Shown here in pieces: positions 53,155 to 62,160 of a stretch of 64,000 nt of DNA. The notes beneath the pieces are model-generated. The model was not told the origin of the DNA, did no database searches, and saw nothing but the letters and a program-made list of their open reading frames with translations. The position numbers were made by a program, and so were the translations under genes. Positions within the stretch are counted from its first letter, which is position 1. The number at the start of each line of letters is the position of its first letter. The DNA is from Swaminathania salitolerans (lineage in GTDB: Bacteria; Pseudomonadota; Alphaproteobacteria; Acetobacterales; Acetobacteraceae). The DNA lies in assembly GCF_025994315.1 (NCBI RefSeq), contig NZ_BAQE01000032.1; one strand, written 5' to 3'.

Positions 53155-54384
53155 TCAGGGGGTGCCGCCGGTACGACCGATCTGGCCTCCCAGACGCAGA
53201 CGGAGCGCATTGAGCTTGATGAAGCCCTGCGCATCCACCTGGTTGTAAGCGCCTTCATCATCCTCGAAGGTCACCACGCGCGTATCGTACAGGCTGTTGG
53301 GGCTCTCGCGACCGACGCAGATGACGTTGCCCTTGTAGAGCTTCAGACGGACGCGACCGGTGACGGATTTCTGGCTCGTGTCGATGAGTGCCTGCAACAT
53401 GTGGCGTTCGGGCGAGAACCAGAAGCCGTTATAGATGATCTCGGCATAGCGCGGCATCAGGCTGTCCTTGAGGTGCATGGCCTCTCGGTCGAGCGTGATG
53501 GATTCGATGCTGCGATGCGCCGTGAGCAGGATCGTACCACCCGGTGTCTCGTATATGCCGCGCGATTTCATGCCGACGAAACGGTTCTCGACGAGGTCGA
53601 GACGGCCGATACCGTTGTCGTGCCCGAGCTTGTTCAGCCGCGTCAGCAGCTCCGCGGGGGAGAGCGTCACGCCGTTGAGGGCGACCGGATCGCCCTCGTG
53701 GAAATCGATGGCGATTTCCGTCGCGATATCGGGTGCGTTCTCGGGCGAGATCGTGCGCTGGAACACGATCTCGTCGGGAGCCAGTGCGGGATCTTCGAGA
53801 ATCTTGCCCTCGGAGGAGGAGTGGAGGAGATTCGCATCGACCGAGAACGGTGCCTCGCCCCGCTTGTCCTTCGTCACCGGGATCTGGTTTTCCTCGGCGA
53901 AGGCGAGAAGCTTGGTGCGGGAGGTCAGATCCCATTCGCGCCAGGGAGCGATCACCTTGATATCGGGCTGCAGGGCGTAATAGCCGAGTTCGAAGCGGAC
54001 CTGATCGTTGCCCTTGCCGGTGGCACCATGAGCGACCGCATCGGCGCCCACCATCTTCGCGATCTCGATCTGGCGCTGGGCGATCAGCGGACGCGCGATC
54101 GAGGTGCCGAGCAGATATTGCCCCTCATAGAGCGCATTGGCCCGGAACATCGGGAAGACGAAATCCTTGACGAAGGTTTCGCGCAGATCCTCGACGAAGA
54201 TCTCCTTGACGCCGAACATCTCGGCCTTGCGACGGGCAGGTTCGAGCTCCTCGCCCTGGCCGAGATCGGCCGTGAAGGTCACGACCTCGCAGCCATATTC
54301 CTTCTGGAGCCAGCGAAGAATGACGGAGGTATCCAGCCCGCCCGAGTAGGCGAGAACAACTTTTTTGACATCCCGGGCAGTCAT
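53155..54384 (-). CDS. argG: Argininosuccinate synthase
   Basis: Ligates citrulline and aspartate with ATP in arginine synthesis. The PP-loop is VVLAYSGGLDTSVIL, then FTADLGQGEE, AHGATGKGNDQVRFE and SPENAPD; length is 409. ATG at 54384 places the conserved Lys-Val block at its normal position. Other in-frame ATG and GTG codons lie 4-12 codons upstream. FKBP and cytochrome genes follow closely and may be co-transcribed. Confidence 0.95.
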   Translation of the reverse strand: MTARDVKKVVLAYSGGLDTSVILRWLQKEYGCEVVTFTADLGQGEELEPARRKAEMFGVKEIFVEDLRETFVKDFVFPMFRANALYEGQYLLGTSIARPLIAQRQIEIAKMVGADAVAHGATGKGNDQVRFELGYYALQPDIKVIAPWREWDLTSRTKLLAFAEENQIPVTKDKRGEAPFSVDANLLHSSSEGKILEDPALAPDEIVFQRTISPENAPDIATEIAIDFHEGDPVALNGVTLSPAELLTRLNKLGHDNGIGRLDLVENRFVGMKSRGIYETPGGTILLTAHRSIESITLDREAMHLKDSLMPRYAEIIYNGFWFSPERHMLQALIDTSQKSVTGRVRLKLYKGNVICVGRESPNSLYDTRVVTFEDDEGAYNQVDAQGFIKLNALRLRLGGQIGRTGGTP

Positions 54385-54499
54385 CAGGCCGAGCATCCCT
54401 CTGTTATGATTACGAACCACCCGGTCGTTCTAGCACCGGGTGTGCGATCAAGCCAGAGAGGCCCGCGCCCTGTTCGAGGCCTGCGGGACGTGCCCCATG

Positions 54500-55690
54500 T
54501 CAGAGGGACGCTGTCTCACCCCGGCGCATGCGTTCGCTTTCCGTCTTGAGCTGCCCGCATGCGGCGAGAATGTCGCGTCCGCGCGGCATCCGGATCGGGG
54601 AGGCGAAACCGGCATCCATCACGATCGCGGCGAATTTCGCCAGTTGCTCGCGGGTGGAGGGTCTGAACTCGGAACCGGGCCATGGATTGAAAGGAATGAG
54701 ATTGACCTTTGCGGGCAGACCGCGGATCAGACGCACGAGCTCGCGGGCATCGGCTTCGCTGTCGTTGATGCCACGCAGCATGATGTATTCGAAGGTGATG
54801 CGACGCGAATTGGAGGCCGCAGGATAACGGCGGCACGCGGCCATCAGATCCTCGATCGGATATTTCCGGTTGAGCGGCACGATCTTGTCGCGCAAATCGT
54901 TGGTGACGGCGTGAAGCGATATGGCGAGATTGACCGCAAGCTCATCGCCGCAGCGATCCATCATCGGCACGACGCCCGAGGTGGAGAGCGTGATGCGACG
55001 TCGTGAAAGAGCGATGCCTTCGCCATCCATCACGATGCGCATCGCCTTGGCCACATTGTCGTAATTGTAGAGCGGCTCTCCCATGCCCATCAGCACGATG
55101 GTCGAGAGAAGGCGCGGGGTCTCGCCCTTGGGGCTGGGCCATTCTCCGTAGGAATCGCGGGCCGCCATGAATTGCGAGACGATTTCTGCCGCGCCGAGAT
55201 TGCGCACAAGTTTCTGCGTGCCCGTATGGCAGAAGGTGCAGGACAGGGTACAGCCGACCTGCGACGATATGCAGACCGCACCCCGGTCCTCCCGGCGATC
55301 GGGAATATAGACGGTTTCCGCCTCCTGACCGTCGCGGAAGCGGAACAGGAACTTGCGGGTCTCGTCATTCGATGTCTGTTCGAGCGAGGTCGTCGGCCGT
55401 CCCACGACATAATGCTCGGCAAGACGCGCCTGAAGCGGCTTGGCGATGCTGCTCATTCGCGAGAAATCCGTGGCGCCCTGGTGATAGATCCAGTGCCAGA
55501 GCTGCTTCGCCCGGAAAGGCTTCTCTCCGAAGCGCGCCATCTCCTCGACGAGTTCCTCGCGCGAAAGTCCGACGAGATCGCGACGCCCGTCGGGAAGAAT
55601 GGCGGGGGGAGGGGCGAACAGGGCGGATTTGGCCAGGATACGCGCGCGTTCCTGTTCGTTAAGATCGGAGGATGCAGAGAGGTCGGACAT
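54500..55690 (-). CDS. rlmN: Dual-specificity 23S rRNA/tRNA methyltransferase RlmN
   Basis: Radical SAM enzyme that methylates C2 of A2503 in 23S rRNA and A37 in tRNA. The cluster motif is GCTLSCTFC (Cys147, 151, 154). The catalytic Cys140 (AVCISS) and the C-terminal Cys in LAACGQLK that forms the methylated Cys pair are both present. VLMGMGEPLYNYDNV is characteristic. Length is 396. It lies downstream of tlyA on the same strand. Confidence 0.95.
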   Translation of the reverse strand: MSDLSASSDLNEQERARILAKSALFAPPPAILPDGRRDLVGLSREELVEEMARFGEKPFRAKQLWHWIYHQGATDFSRMSSIAKPLQARLAEHYVVGRPTTSLEQTSNDETRKFLFRFRDGQEAETVYIPDRREDRGAVCISSQVGCTLSCTFCHTGTQKLVRNLGAAEIVSQFMAARDSYGEWPSPKGETPRLLSTIVLMGMGEPLYNYDNVAKAMRIVMDGEGIALSRRRITLSTSGVVPMMDRCGDELAVNLAISLHAVTNDLRDKIVPLNRKYPIEDLMAACRRYPAASNSRRITFEYIMLRGINDSEADARELVRLIRGLPAKVNLIPFNPWPGSEFRPSTREQLAKFAAIVMDAGFASPIRMPRGRDILAACGQLKTESERMRRGETASL

Positions 55691-55744
55691 GGCGCTGCTC
55701 TATCACGGAAGCGCCACGCCCGTGCAAGTAAAACCGCGCGACGA

Positions 55745-56485
55745 TCAGTCCGACCGGCGCGCAGCGATCAGGAACTCCCGGTTGCCTTCCGGGCCGGTGA
55801 TCGGACTCGGCTCGACACCGAGTGTCGTCCAGCCTGGGAGGGAGTCCCACCATGTCCGGATTTCGGTGCAGACGCGCTCATGGACGAGAGGGTCGCGGAC
55901 GACCCCTTTCGCGCCTATTTCCGCGCGCCCTGCCTCGAATTGCGGCTTGATGAGCGCGATAGCCCAGCCCCCCGGTGCGCAAAGCGCGAGGGCAGCGGGA
56001 AGAACGGTGCGAAGTCCGATGAAGCTCGCATCGCAGACGACCACAGAGACCGTTTCTGGGATGAGGCTCGAATCGAGCGTCCGGGCATTGGTCTTCTCGA
56101 GCACGGCGACACGGGGATCGGACCGGAGTTTCCAGGCGATCTGACCGTGACCGACATCGACGGCATAGACGCGTGCGGCGCCATGGCTGAGCAGAACGTC
56201 CGTGAAGCCTCCGGTGGAGGCGCCGACGTCGATGGCGGTGACGCCTGTCGGGTCGAGGCCGAAAAACGTCAGCGCGTGCGCGAGCTTCAGGCCGCCCCGG
56301 GAAACCCAGGGATGATCCTGCCCGCGCAGGTCGAGCGGCGCCTCATCGGAAAGCATGTCACCCGATTTGGCGATGCGTCGCTCCTTGCTGAAGACCAGAC
56401 CCGCCATGACGAGCGCCTGAGCGCGGGTCCGGCTTTCGACCAGACCGCGCTCGACCAGAAGCACATCGACGCGTTTTTTCGCCAT
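55745..56485 (-). CDS. tlyA: TlyA-family rRNA 2'-O-methyltransferase (S4 domain)
   Basis: An N-terminal S4 RNA-binding domain (KKRVDVLLVERGLVESRTRAQ) is followed by an FtsJ-like methyltransferase domain with WVSRGGLKLAHAL, AIDVGASTGGFTDVLL and VVVCDASFIGL. TlyA in other bacteria methylates 16S and 23S rRNA, and the older hemolysin name is misleading. Length is 246. The ATG overlaps the dxs stop by 1 nt. Confidence 0.92.
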   Translation of the reverse strand: MAKKRVDVLLVERGLVESRTRAQALVMAGLVFSKERRIAKSGDMLSDEAPLDLRGQDHPWVSRGGLKLAHALTFFGLDPTGVTAIDVGASTGGFTDVLLSHGAARVYAVDVGHGQIAWKLRSDPRVAVLEKTNARTLDSSLIPETVSVVVCDASFIGLRTVLPAALALCAPGGWAIALIKPQFEAGRAEIGAKGVVRDPLVHERVCTEIRTWWDSLPGWTTLGVEPSPITGPEGNREFLIAARRSD

Positions 56486-58479
56486 CAGGCAGTCTGCTGG
56501 CCTGCCTGGGCACCGAGCGCAGCCTGTGCCGTCGCCACGATCTGCGGGGCGTTCAGTCCGGCTTCGTCGTACTGAACGTCGGGCAGATTGTGATCGATAT
56601 AGCAGTCGGGCAGTGCCATCGGGCGGAACTTCACGCTGTCGAGCAGCGCCGTCTCGGCGAGATGACGAATGACCTGCGTGCTGAAACCGCCCGCAGCGCC
56701 TTCCTCGATCGTGATGAAAACCTCATGCTCGCGGGCCAGCTTCTCGATCAGAGCGGTATCGACAGGCTTGGCGAAACGCGCATCGGCGACCGTGACGGCG
56801 ATACCCTGCGCGGCAAGATGATCGGCTGCCTTGAGCGATTCCGTCAGCCGGGTCCCGAGTGAGAGAATGGCGACGCCGGATCTGGTGCCTGGCTGCCTTG
56901 CGGCCTCACGCACGATACGCCCGCGACCGATTTCGAGGATTTCGCCCTTCTCGGGCAGATCGAGCCCCGTGCCGCTGCCTCGCGGATAACGGAAGGCGAT
57001 CGGTCCGCTGTCGTGAACGCAGGCGGTTGCCGTCATATGCGTCAGCTCGACCTCGTCGCTCGGCGCCATCACGACCATGTTCGGCAGGCAGCACAGATAG
57101 TTCAGATCGAACGATCCTGCATGGGTCGCACCGTCCGCACCGACCAGTCCCGCACGGTCGATGGCAAAGCGCACGGGCAGGTTCTGCAGATCCACGTCAT
57201 GCACGACCTGATCGTAGGCGCGCTGCAGGAAGGTGGAATAGATGGCGCAGAAGGGGCGCAGCCCCTCGGAGGCCATGCCGGCCGCGAATGTCACGGCGTG
57301 CTGCTCGGCAATCCCGACATCGAAGAAACGGCCGGGATATTTCGCCGCGAACTTGTCGAGCCCGGTTCCGGAGGGCATGGCCGCCGTGACTGCCGTGATG
57401 CGCTCGTCGCCTTCAGCGTGACGCAGCAGTTCGCGCGCCATGACGGAGGTGTAGCTCGGCGGTCCGGCAGGGGCCTTCTTCTGCTCGCCGGTAATCACGT
57501 TGAACTTGCTCACCGCGTGATATTTATCCCCGGCGGATTCCGCGGGTTTGTAACCGCGGCCCTTCTCGGTGATGACATGCAGCAGCACCGGACCTTCGTC
57601 GGAATCCCTCAGATTGCGCAGGATCGGCACGAGCTGGTTCATGTCGTGACCATCGACGGGTCCGACATAATAGAAGCCCAGCTCCTCGAACAGCGTGCCG
57701 CCGGTGATGAGGCCGCGGGTCAGTTCATCGGCGCGTTTTGCCGTACGTTCGAGACTCGCGGGGAGTCGCTTGGCCAGCTTGCCCGCGAGATCGCGCAGGC
57801 TGAGAAACTTGCGCGACGTCATCAGGCGGGAGAGATAATTCGACATCGAGCCGACAGGCGGCGCGATCGACATCTCGTTATCGTTCAGAATGACGATGAG
57901 TCGCTTGGCGCCGGGGCCGGCCACCGCAGCATTGTTCATTGCCTCATAGGCCATCCCTGCCGAGATCGAGCCGTCGCCGATCACTGCAATGACATTGCGC
58001 TCCTCGTAGGAGGGGTCGTCATTCGCCCGGAGATGATGGGCCACGGCCATGCCCAGACCGGCGGAAATGGAGGTCGAGGAATGCGCCGCGCCGAAGGGGT
58101 CGTATTCGCTTTCCGACCGGCGCGTGAAGCCCGAAAGCCCCTCTGGCTGACGGAGCGTGCGAATGCGCTCACGACGACCGGTCAGGATCTTGTGCGGATA
58201 GGCCTGGTGGCCGACATCCCAGATGATCCGGTCGTCGGGCGTGTTGAACACGGCATGCATGGCGACGGTCAGCTCGACCACGCCCAGGGAGGCACCGAGA
58301 TGACCGCCGGTCGTCGAGACGGCATCGACCGTTTCGGAACGCAGTTCCTCGGCGAGCTGCCGGAGCTGCTCGGCCGAGAAATTGCGCAGATCGGCAGGGA
58401 CGCGCACCCGGTCGAGATTCGGGAAACGACCCATCGTCGGAATGGAAGATGCGGAGTTCGGCTTGCTGGTATCGCTCAT
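56485..58479 (-). CDS. dxs: 1-deoxy-D-xylulose-5-phosphate synthase
   Basis: Thiamine-dependent first enzyme of the MEP isoprenoid pathway. The N-terminal SAEQLRQLAEELR, TGGHLGASLGVVELTVA, the TPP motif GDGSISAGMAYEAMNNA, GLVGADGATHAGSFDL and FRYPRGSGTG are all present. Length is 664, slightly above E. coli. It lies 4 nt after ispA, in the unit xseB-ispA-dxs-tlyA, an order often seen in proteobacteria. Confidence 0.96.
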   Translation of the reverse strand: MSDTSKPNSASSIPTMGRFPNLDRVRVPADLRNFSAEQLRQLAEELRSETVDAVSTTGGHLGASLGVVELTVAMHAVFNTPDDRIIWDVGHQAYPHKILTGRRERIRTLRQPEGLSGFTRRSESEYDPFGAAHSSTSISAGLGMAVAHHLRANDDPSYEERNVIAVIGDGSISAGMAYEAMNNAAVAGPGAKRLIVILNDNEMSIAPPVGSMSNYLSRLMTSRKFLSLRDLAGKLAKRLPASLERTAKRADELTRGLITGGTLFEELGFYYVGPVDGHDMNQLVPILRNLRDSDEGPVLLHVITEKGRGYKPAESAGDKYHAVSKFNVITGEQKKAPAGPPSYTSVMARELLRHAEGDERITAVTAAMPSGTGLDKFAAKYPGRFFDVGIAEQHAVTFAAGMASEGLRPFCAIYSTFLQRAYDQVVHDVDLQNLPVRFAIDRAGLVGADGATHAGSFDLNYLCCLPNMVVMAPSDEVELTHMTATACVHDSGPIAFRYPRGSGTGLDLPEKGEILEIGRGRIVREAARQPGTRSGVAILSLGTRLTESLKAADHLAAQGIAVTVADARFAKPVDTALIEKLAREHEVFITIEEGAAGGFSTQVIRHLAETALLDSVKFRPMALPDCYIDHNLPDVQYDEAGLNAPQIVATAQAALGAQAGQQTA

Positions 58480-58483
58480 TTTC

Positions 58484-59404
58484 TCAATTCCTGCGCTCGA
58501 CGATGTATTGTGCCAGGGCTCTGAGCGCGGCTGCTTCGGTCCCGAACGATGTCAGGGCCTGTGTGGCTTGCTGGGAGAGGCGATGCGCTTCCTCGCGGGC
58601 ACCGTCGATTCCGAGCAGGGAAACGTAAGTGGACTTGCCCGATGCCTCGTCCTTGCCGGCGGTCTTGCCGAGTTCCTCGGCGCTGGCCGTCGCATCGAGC
58701 ACGTCATCGGCAACCTGGAATGCGGTTCCGATATCGCGTCCATAGGCGATGATGGCATCACGCTGGGCCGTATCCGCGCCACCGAGAATGGCACCGGCTT
58801 CGGCCGAATAACGGATGAGAGCGCCTGTCTTCATGGCATGGAGACGCTTCACCTGATCCAGAGGCAGGGATTTGCCCTCGCCCCTGATATCGACGACCTG
58901 ACCGCCGACCATTCCGGCGGCACCGGAAGCGACGGCCAATGCGGTGACAAGATCGATCCGGATCCGTGCATCCTCATGCGTCGCACGATCCGCAAGGATT
59001 TCGAACGCGCGCGTCTGCAGGGCGTCACCGGCGAGGATCGCTATGGCCTCGTCGAATTTGCGGTGTGTCGAGGGCTGGCCACGGCGGAGATCGTCGTCAT
59101 CCATGGCTGGCAGATCGTCATGCACGAGGCTGTAGGCATGAAGCATTTCGACCGAGGCGGCCACACGCAGCGCCGCATTCCGGTCCGCTCCGAAGATCCG
59201 GGCGATCTCCGTAACCAGATAACCCCGGAGTCTCTTGCCGCCGCCCAGCGCCGCATAGCGCATCGCCTCGATCAGGATCGATTCGTCGCCTTCGGCCGGA
59301 GGCAGCAGGCGGTCGATGGTCGCTTCGATGTCCCGCGCGGCCTGGCCGAGCGATTCCGTCAGAATCTCCCGGGGCGACGGGGGGGAAGATGGGGTTATGG
59401 TCAT
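58484..59404 (-). CDS. ispA: Farnesyl diphosphate synthase (IspA type)
   Basis: Short-chain prenyltransferase condensing IPP with DMAPP/GPP. The first Asp-rich motif is HDDLPAMDDDDLRRG and the second is QVADDVLDATAS; GGKRLRGYLV is also present. Length is 306. The four-residue insertion in the first motif is typical of bacterial FPP synthases and separates it from ispB elsewhere in the window. The start overlaps the xseB stop (ATGA). Confidence 0.93.
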   Translation of the reverse strand: MTITPSSPPSPREILTESLGQAARDIEATIDRLLPPAEGDESILIEAMRYAALGGGKRLRGYLVTEIARIFGADRNAALRVAASVEMLHAYSLVHDDLPAMDDDDLRRGQPSTHRKFDEAIAILAGDALQTRAFEILADRATHEDARIRIDLVTALAVASGAAGMVGGQVVDIRGEGKSLPLDQVKRLHAMKTGALIRYSAEAGAILGGADTAQRDAIIAYGRDIGTAFQVADDVLDATASAEELGKTAGKDEASGKSTYVSLLGIDGAREEAHRLSQQATQALTSFGTEAAALRALAQYIVERRN

Positions 59405-59661
59405 TGGGCAGTTCCGCCAGTCGGCTCGTCGAATTCGGAAAGTGGAGCGACGTCCACGGTGCCGTCACGCTGGGTGATGGCCCGGACACGCATCTCGGCT
59501 TCCGAAAGCTTGGTTTCGCAATGGCGTCGCAGGGCTGCGCCGCGTTCATAGGCACTGATCGCATCCTCGAGTTTCATCTGACCGCTCTCGAGACCGCGGA
59601 CGATCCGGTCGAGCTCCGCCAGAGCATCCTCGAAAGAAAGCTTTGATAGCTGTGCGTCCAT
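59401..59661 (-). CDS. xseB: Exodeoxyribonuclease VII small subunit
   Basis: An 86-residue partner of XseA. It has the conserved LSFEDALAELDRIVRGLESG and LEDAISAYERGAALRRHCE helices. The open frame extends far upstream, but conservation starts at ATG 59661. It overlaps ispA by 4 nt, matching the common xseB-ispA-dxs order. XseA is not in the window. Confidence 0.93.
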   Translation of the reverse strand: MDAQLSKLSFEDALAELDRIVRGLESGQMKLEDAISAYERGAALRRHCETKLSEAEMRVRAITQRDGTVDVAPLSEFDEPTGGTAQ

Positions 59662-59700
59662 AAAATAAGTGCCGCCCCGCTTCGCTGTTTCATAAGGATT

Positions 59701-59717
59701 GCCGTCCATCCGACGGC
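59701..59717. terminator. Small hairpin between tusA-like gene and xseB
   Basis: GCCGTC-CATCC-GACGGC, a 6-bp stem with a 5-nt loop, lies 65 nt beyond the tusA-like stop and 40 nt before xseB. It could be a weak terminator or attenuator. Confidence 0.35.
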
Positions 59718-59782
59718 ATGATGGGGAGGAGGGATACCCTGTCGGGAACCAATCTCCAAGCCCATCAGATTGCAGAGTATGA

Positions 59783-60052
59783 TTATTCGGCGACAGAAGA
59801 CGACACAGTTGTGTCCGATTTGCGACGGATAACGAAGGAGAGCGTCTCTCCCTCCTCCGAAAAAGCGACGAGCGCGTGGCCCGTTTCACGGCAGAAAGAC
59901 TGGAAATCCGCAACGCTGGCCCTGTCGGTCGCGAGAACGCGCAGCCTCGCGCCCGGGGGAAGGCCGCGCAGGCTGCGATGCGCGCGCAACACGGGGAGGG
60001 GACATGCGAGTCCCCGGACGTCGAGCAGGGTTTCTGGAGGCGCGGGAGTCAT
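59783..60052 (-). CDS. TusA-family sulfurtransferase
   Basis: An 89-residue small sulfur carrier. The motif RGLACPLPVLRA carries the persulfide Cys17 in the CPxP arrangement. The family delivers sulfur for tRNA thiolation or other pathways, and without TusBCDE nearby the pathway is unclear. It is divergent from the ROK kinase gene and upstream of xseB on the same strand. Confidence 0.9.
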   Translation of the reverse strand: MTPAPPETLLDVRGLACPLPVLRAHRSLRGLPPGARLRVLATDRASVADFQSFCRETGHALVAFSEEGETLSFVIRRKSDTTVSSSVAE

Positions 60053-60182
60053 CGCAGCATTATGCGTCCGCTACGACCTGCGTTTCAAGTTCTGCCGCAG
60101 TTTCGTCGTAACGTCTTTACTCGGACCGCTTTCGTCCGCAACATGCGCACCCTTCGTAAAAGCAACATCAGTAAGGCAAGAG

Positions 60183-61118
60183 ATGGCTGACTATCGCCTC
60201 GGCATCGATTTCGGTGGTACCAAGATCGAAATCGCGGTCCTCGATCGCGATGGCGATCTGAAACTGCGCGAACGCGTGCCCAATCCCGGGATCTACGATG
60301 ACGCGGTGCTTGCGGTGCGCGATCTCGTCGCGAGCGTCGATCGGAGGCTGGGCAGTGCGCCAGCCCATCGCGCCGCCCCGGGGCAGAGCACTTCGACGCT
60401 CGGGATCGGCATACCCGGATCGATCTCGCCGGAAACCGGTCTGATCAAGAACGCCAACGCGACCTGGCTCAACAACCAGCCCTTCGGCATCGATCTCGAT
60501 CGCGCGCTGGACCGCTCGGTGCGCGTCGAGAACGATGCCAACTGCTTCGCCCTTTCGGAAGCGGCCGACGGTGCCGGTGCCGGTGCGAGCACGGTATTCG
60601 GCATCATCATCGGTACCGGCATGGGGGCCGGAATCGTGGTCAATGGCAAGGTGATCGGCGGTCGCCACAGCATTGCCGGGGAGTGGGGGCATACGCCGCT
60701 GCCCTGGACGCGCCTCGAGGAGTTCCCGCTACCCAAGTGTTTCTGCGGCAATGAGGGATGTCTCGAGCGCTACCTGTGCGGGCCGGAGCTCGCCAAGGAC
60801 TGGAAAGGTGTGGGACATCATCATACCGCCGGCATCGAGGAGGCTGCGGCCAATGGCGATCTCGCGGCAATCGGCGCGCTCGATCGCTATATGGACCGCT
60901 TCTCCAGAGCCTGCGCCATGGCCATCAATTTCCTCGATCCGGACGTGATCGTTCTTGGCGGCGGCGTGTCCAATCTGCAGAGCATCTACGAGCGCGTGCC
61001 GCCTCTTCTCGCGCGGCACGTCATCACGCCCAGCTGCACGACGCCGATCGTGCGGAACAAGCATGGCGACAGTTCAGGCGTGAGAGGCGCAGCCTGGCTC
61101 TGGGACGTTTCGGAATAA
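60183..61118 (+). CDS. ROK-family sugar kinase (fructokinase/glucokinase-like)
   Basis: A 311-residue ROK kinase. The phosphate-1 motif is LGIDFGGTKIEIAVLD, GIGIPGSISPETG follows, and GTGMGAGIVVNGKVIGG lies at the ATP site. GEWGHTPLPW and the zinc motif CFCGNEGCLERYLCG are both complete. The form is close to Mak-type manno(fructo)kinases; the sugar cannot be fixed by eye. It has AGTAAGG ahead of the ATG at 60183. It is monocistronic. Confidence 0.88.
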   Translation: MADYRLGIDFGGTKIEIAVLDRDGDLKLRERVPNPGIYDDAVLAVRDLVASVDRRLGSAPAHRAAPGQSTSTLGIGIPGSISPETGLIKNANATWLNNQPFGIDLDRALDRSVRVENDANCFALSEAADGAGAGASTVFGIIIGTGMGAGIVVNGKVIGGRHSIAGEWGHTPLPWTRLEEFPLPKCFCGNEGCLERYLCGPELAKDWKGVGHHHTAGIEEAAANGDLAAIGALDRYMDRFSRACAMAINFLDPDVIVLGGGVSNLQSIYERVPPLLARHVITPSCTTPIVRNKHGDSSGVRGAAWLWDVSE

Positions 61119-61124
61119 AACGCT

Positions 61125-61148
61125 TCTGCCCGTCTGCCCGTCTGCCCT
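61125..61148. repeat. 8-bp tandem repeat, three copies, just after the ROK gene
   Basis: TCTGCCCG occurs at 61125 and 61133, with TCTGCCCT at 61141, starting 7 nt after the stop codon. It is the shortest of the stop-proximal arrays in this window. The rest of the 224-nt gap to rlmE shows no gene. Confidence 0.75.
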
Positions 61149-61342
61149 CCCGCATCACGGAAAAGCCTGGCTCTCCACGATAAAGGAGGCGCAGACCGGG
61201 CCATAGCGGAAGGCGAGGGCGCCGATCCGGTCCGGTCTGCCTCCGCCCGGACTCCGACGGGTGCGAATCACGCGGGGCCGCTGAAGGTCCCTGCGCCACC
61301 CCGGCAGGGATGCGAAGCTGTTTTCCGGCAAAGGGTGCTGAG

Positions 61343-62155
61343 CTACGCCTCCGGGGAGGGGCGCGCAGCGAGGCGCTCGGGCCGGAACCCCGTGGCGACA
61401 ACGTAGAGTTCGCTCGATTCCTTTCGCGATGCCGGTGGCTTGACATGGCGCACCGTCGAAAAGGCGAGCTTCATCGGCTCGAGCATCTGGCGCTCCGACC
61501 CGCCCTGAAACACTTTCGCGACGAATCCGCCGCCCACTGCGAGAACCTGCATGGCGAAATCGAGTGCGCCCTCAGCAAGTCCCATGATCCGGAGATGATC
61601 CGTCGGGGCATGGCCGGTCGTGTTCGGCGCCATGTCGGAGAGAACGAGATCGGCGGGACCGCCGAGCAGCGCCATCAGCCGCGCGGGGAGCGCCGGATCG
61701 GTGAAATCCCCCTCGATGATCGTGGCCCCGCCGACCGGATCGACCGGCAGGAGATCCACGCCCACCACTGCGGCGGCTCCACGTTTGACTGCCACCTGGG
61801 TCCAGCCTCCGGGCGCCGCGCCCAGATCGATGACCTTCATCCCCGGCTTGATGAGCGAAAGACGATCGTCGATCTCGATCAGCTTGAAGGCCGCCCGCGA
61901 GCGCCATCCCTGTTTGCGTGCCGCAGCAACATACGGATCGTTGAGCTGGCGGTTCAGCCAGCGCTGCTGCGCGGTCGAGCGGCCTCGCGCCGTCTTGAGC
62001 ATGACAGTCTTGTTTCTTGCCGTCTGGACCGCACCGCCGTCGAGCGTTGCATCGGCCGCGCCGGGAGAAGACGAACTTTTCAGTGCCTTGCCGGGAACGC
62101 GTTGCTCCCGGGATCCGGGGCTGCCGCCGCCCGTTTTGTCTCGTTTCCTTGTCAT
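61343..62155 (-). CDS. rlmE: 23S rRNA (uridine2552-2'-O)-methyltransferase RlmE
   Basis: FtsJ-type enzyme that 2'-O-methylates U2552 in the ribosomal A loop. After an about 55-residue basic, Ser/Gly-rich leader, the core has RSRAAFKLIEIDDR, VIDLGAAPGGWTQVAV, DLVLSDMAPNTTGH and FVAKVFQGG. ATG at 62155 was chosen, 5 nt after the ppx stop; a GTG three codons upstream would overlap ppx. Length is 270, longer than E. coli because of the leader. Confidence 0.92.
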   Translation of the reverse strand: MTRKRDKTGGGSPGSREQRVPGKALKSSSSPGAADATLDGGAVQTARNKTVMLKTARGRSTAQQRWLNRQLNDPYVAAARKQGWRSRAAFKLIEIDDRLSLIKPGMKVIDLGAAPGGWTQVAVKRGAAAVVGVDLLPVDPVGGATIIEGDFTDPALPARLMALLGGPADLVLSDMAPNTTGHAPTDHLRIMGLAEGALDFAMQVLAVGGGFVAKVFQGGSERQMLEPMKLAFSTVRHVKPPASRKESSELYVVATGFRPERLAARPSPEA

Positions 62156-62160
62156 TCGCG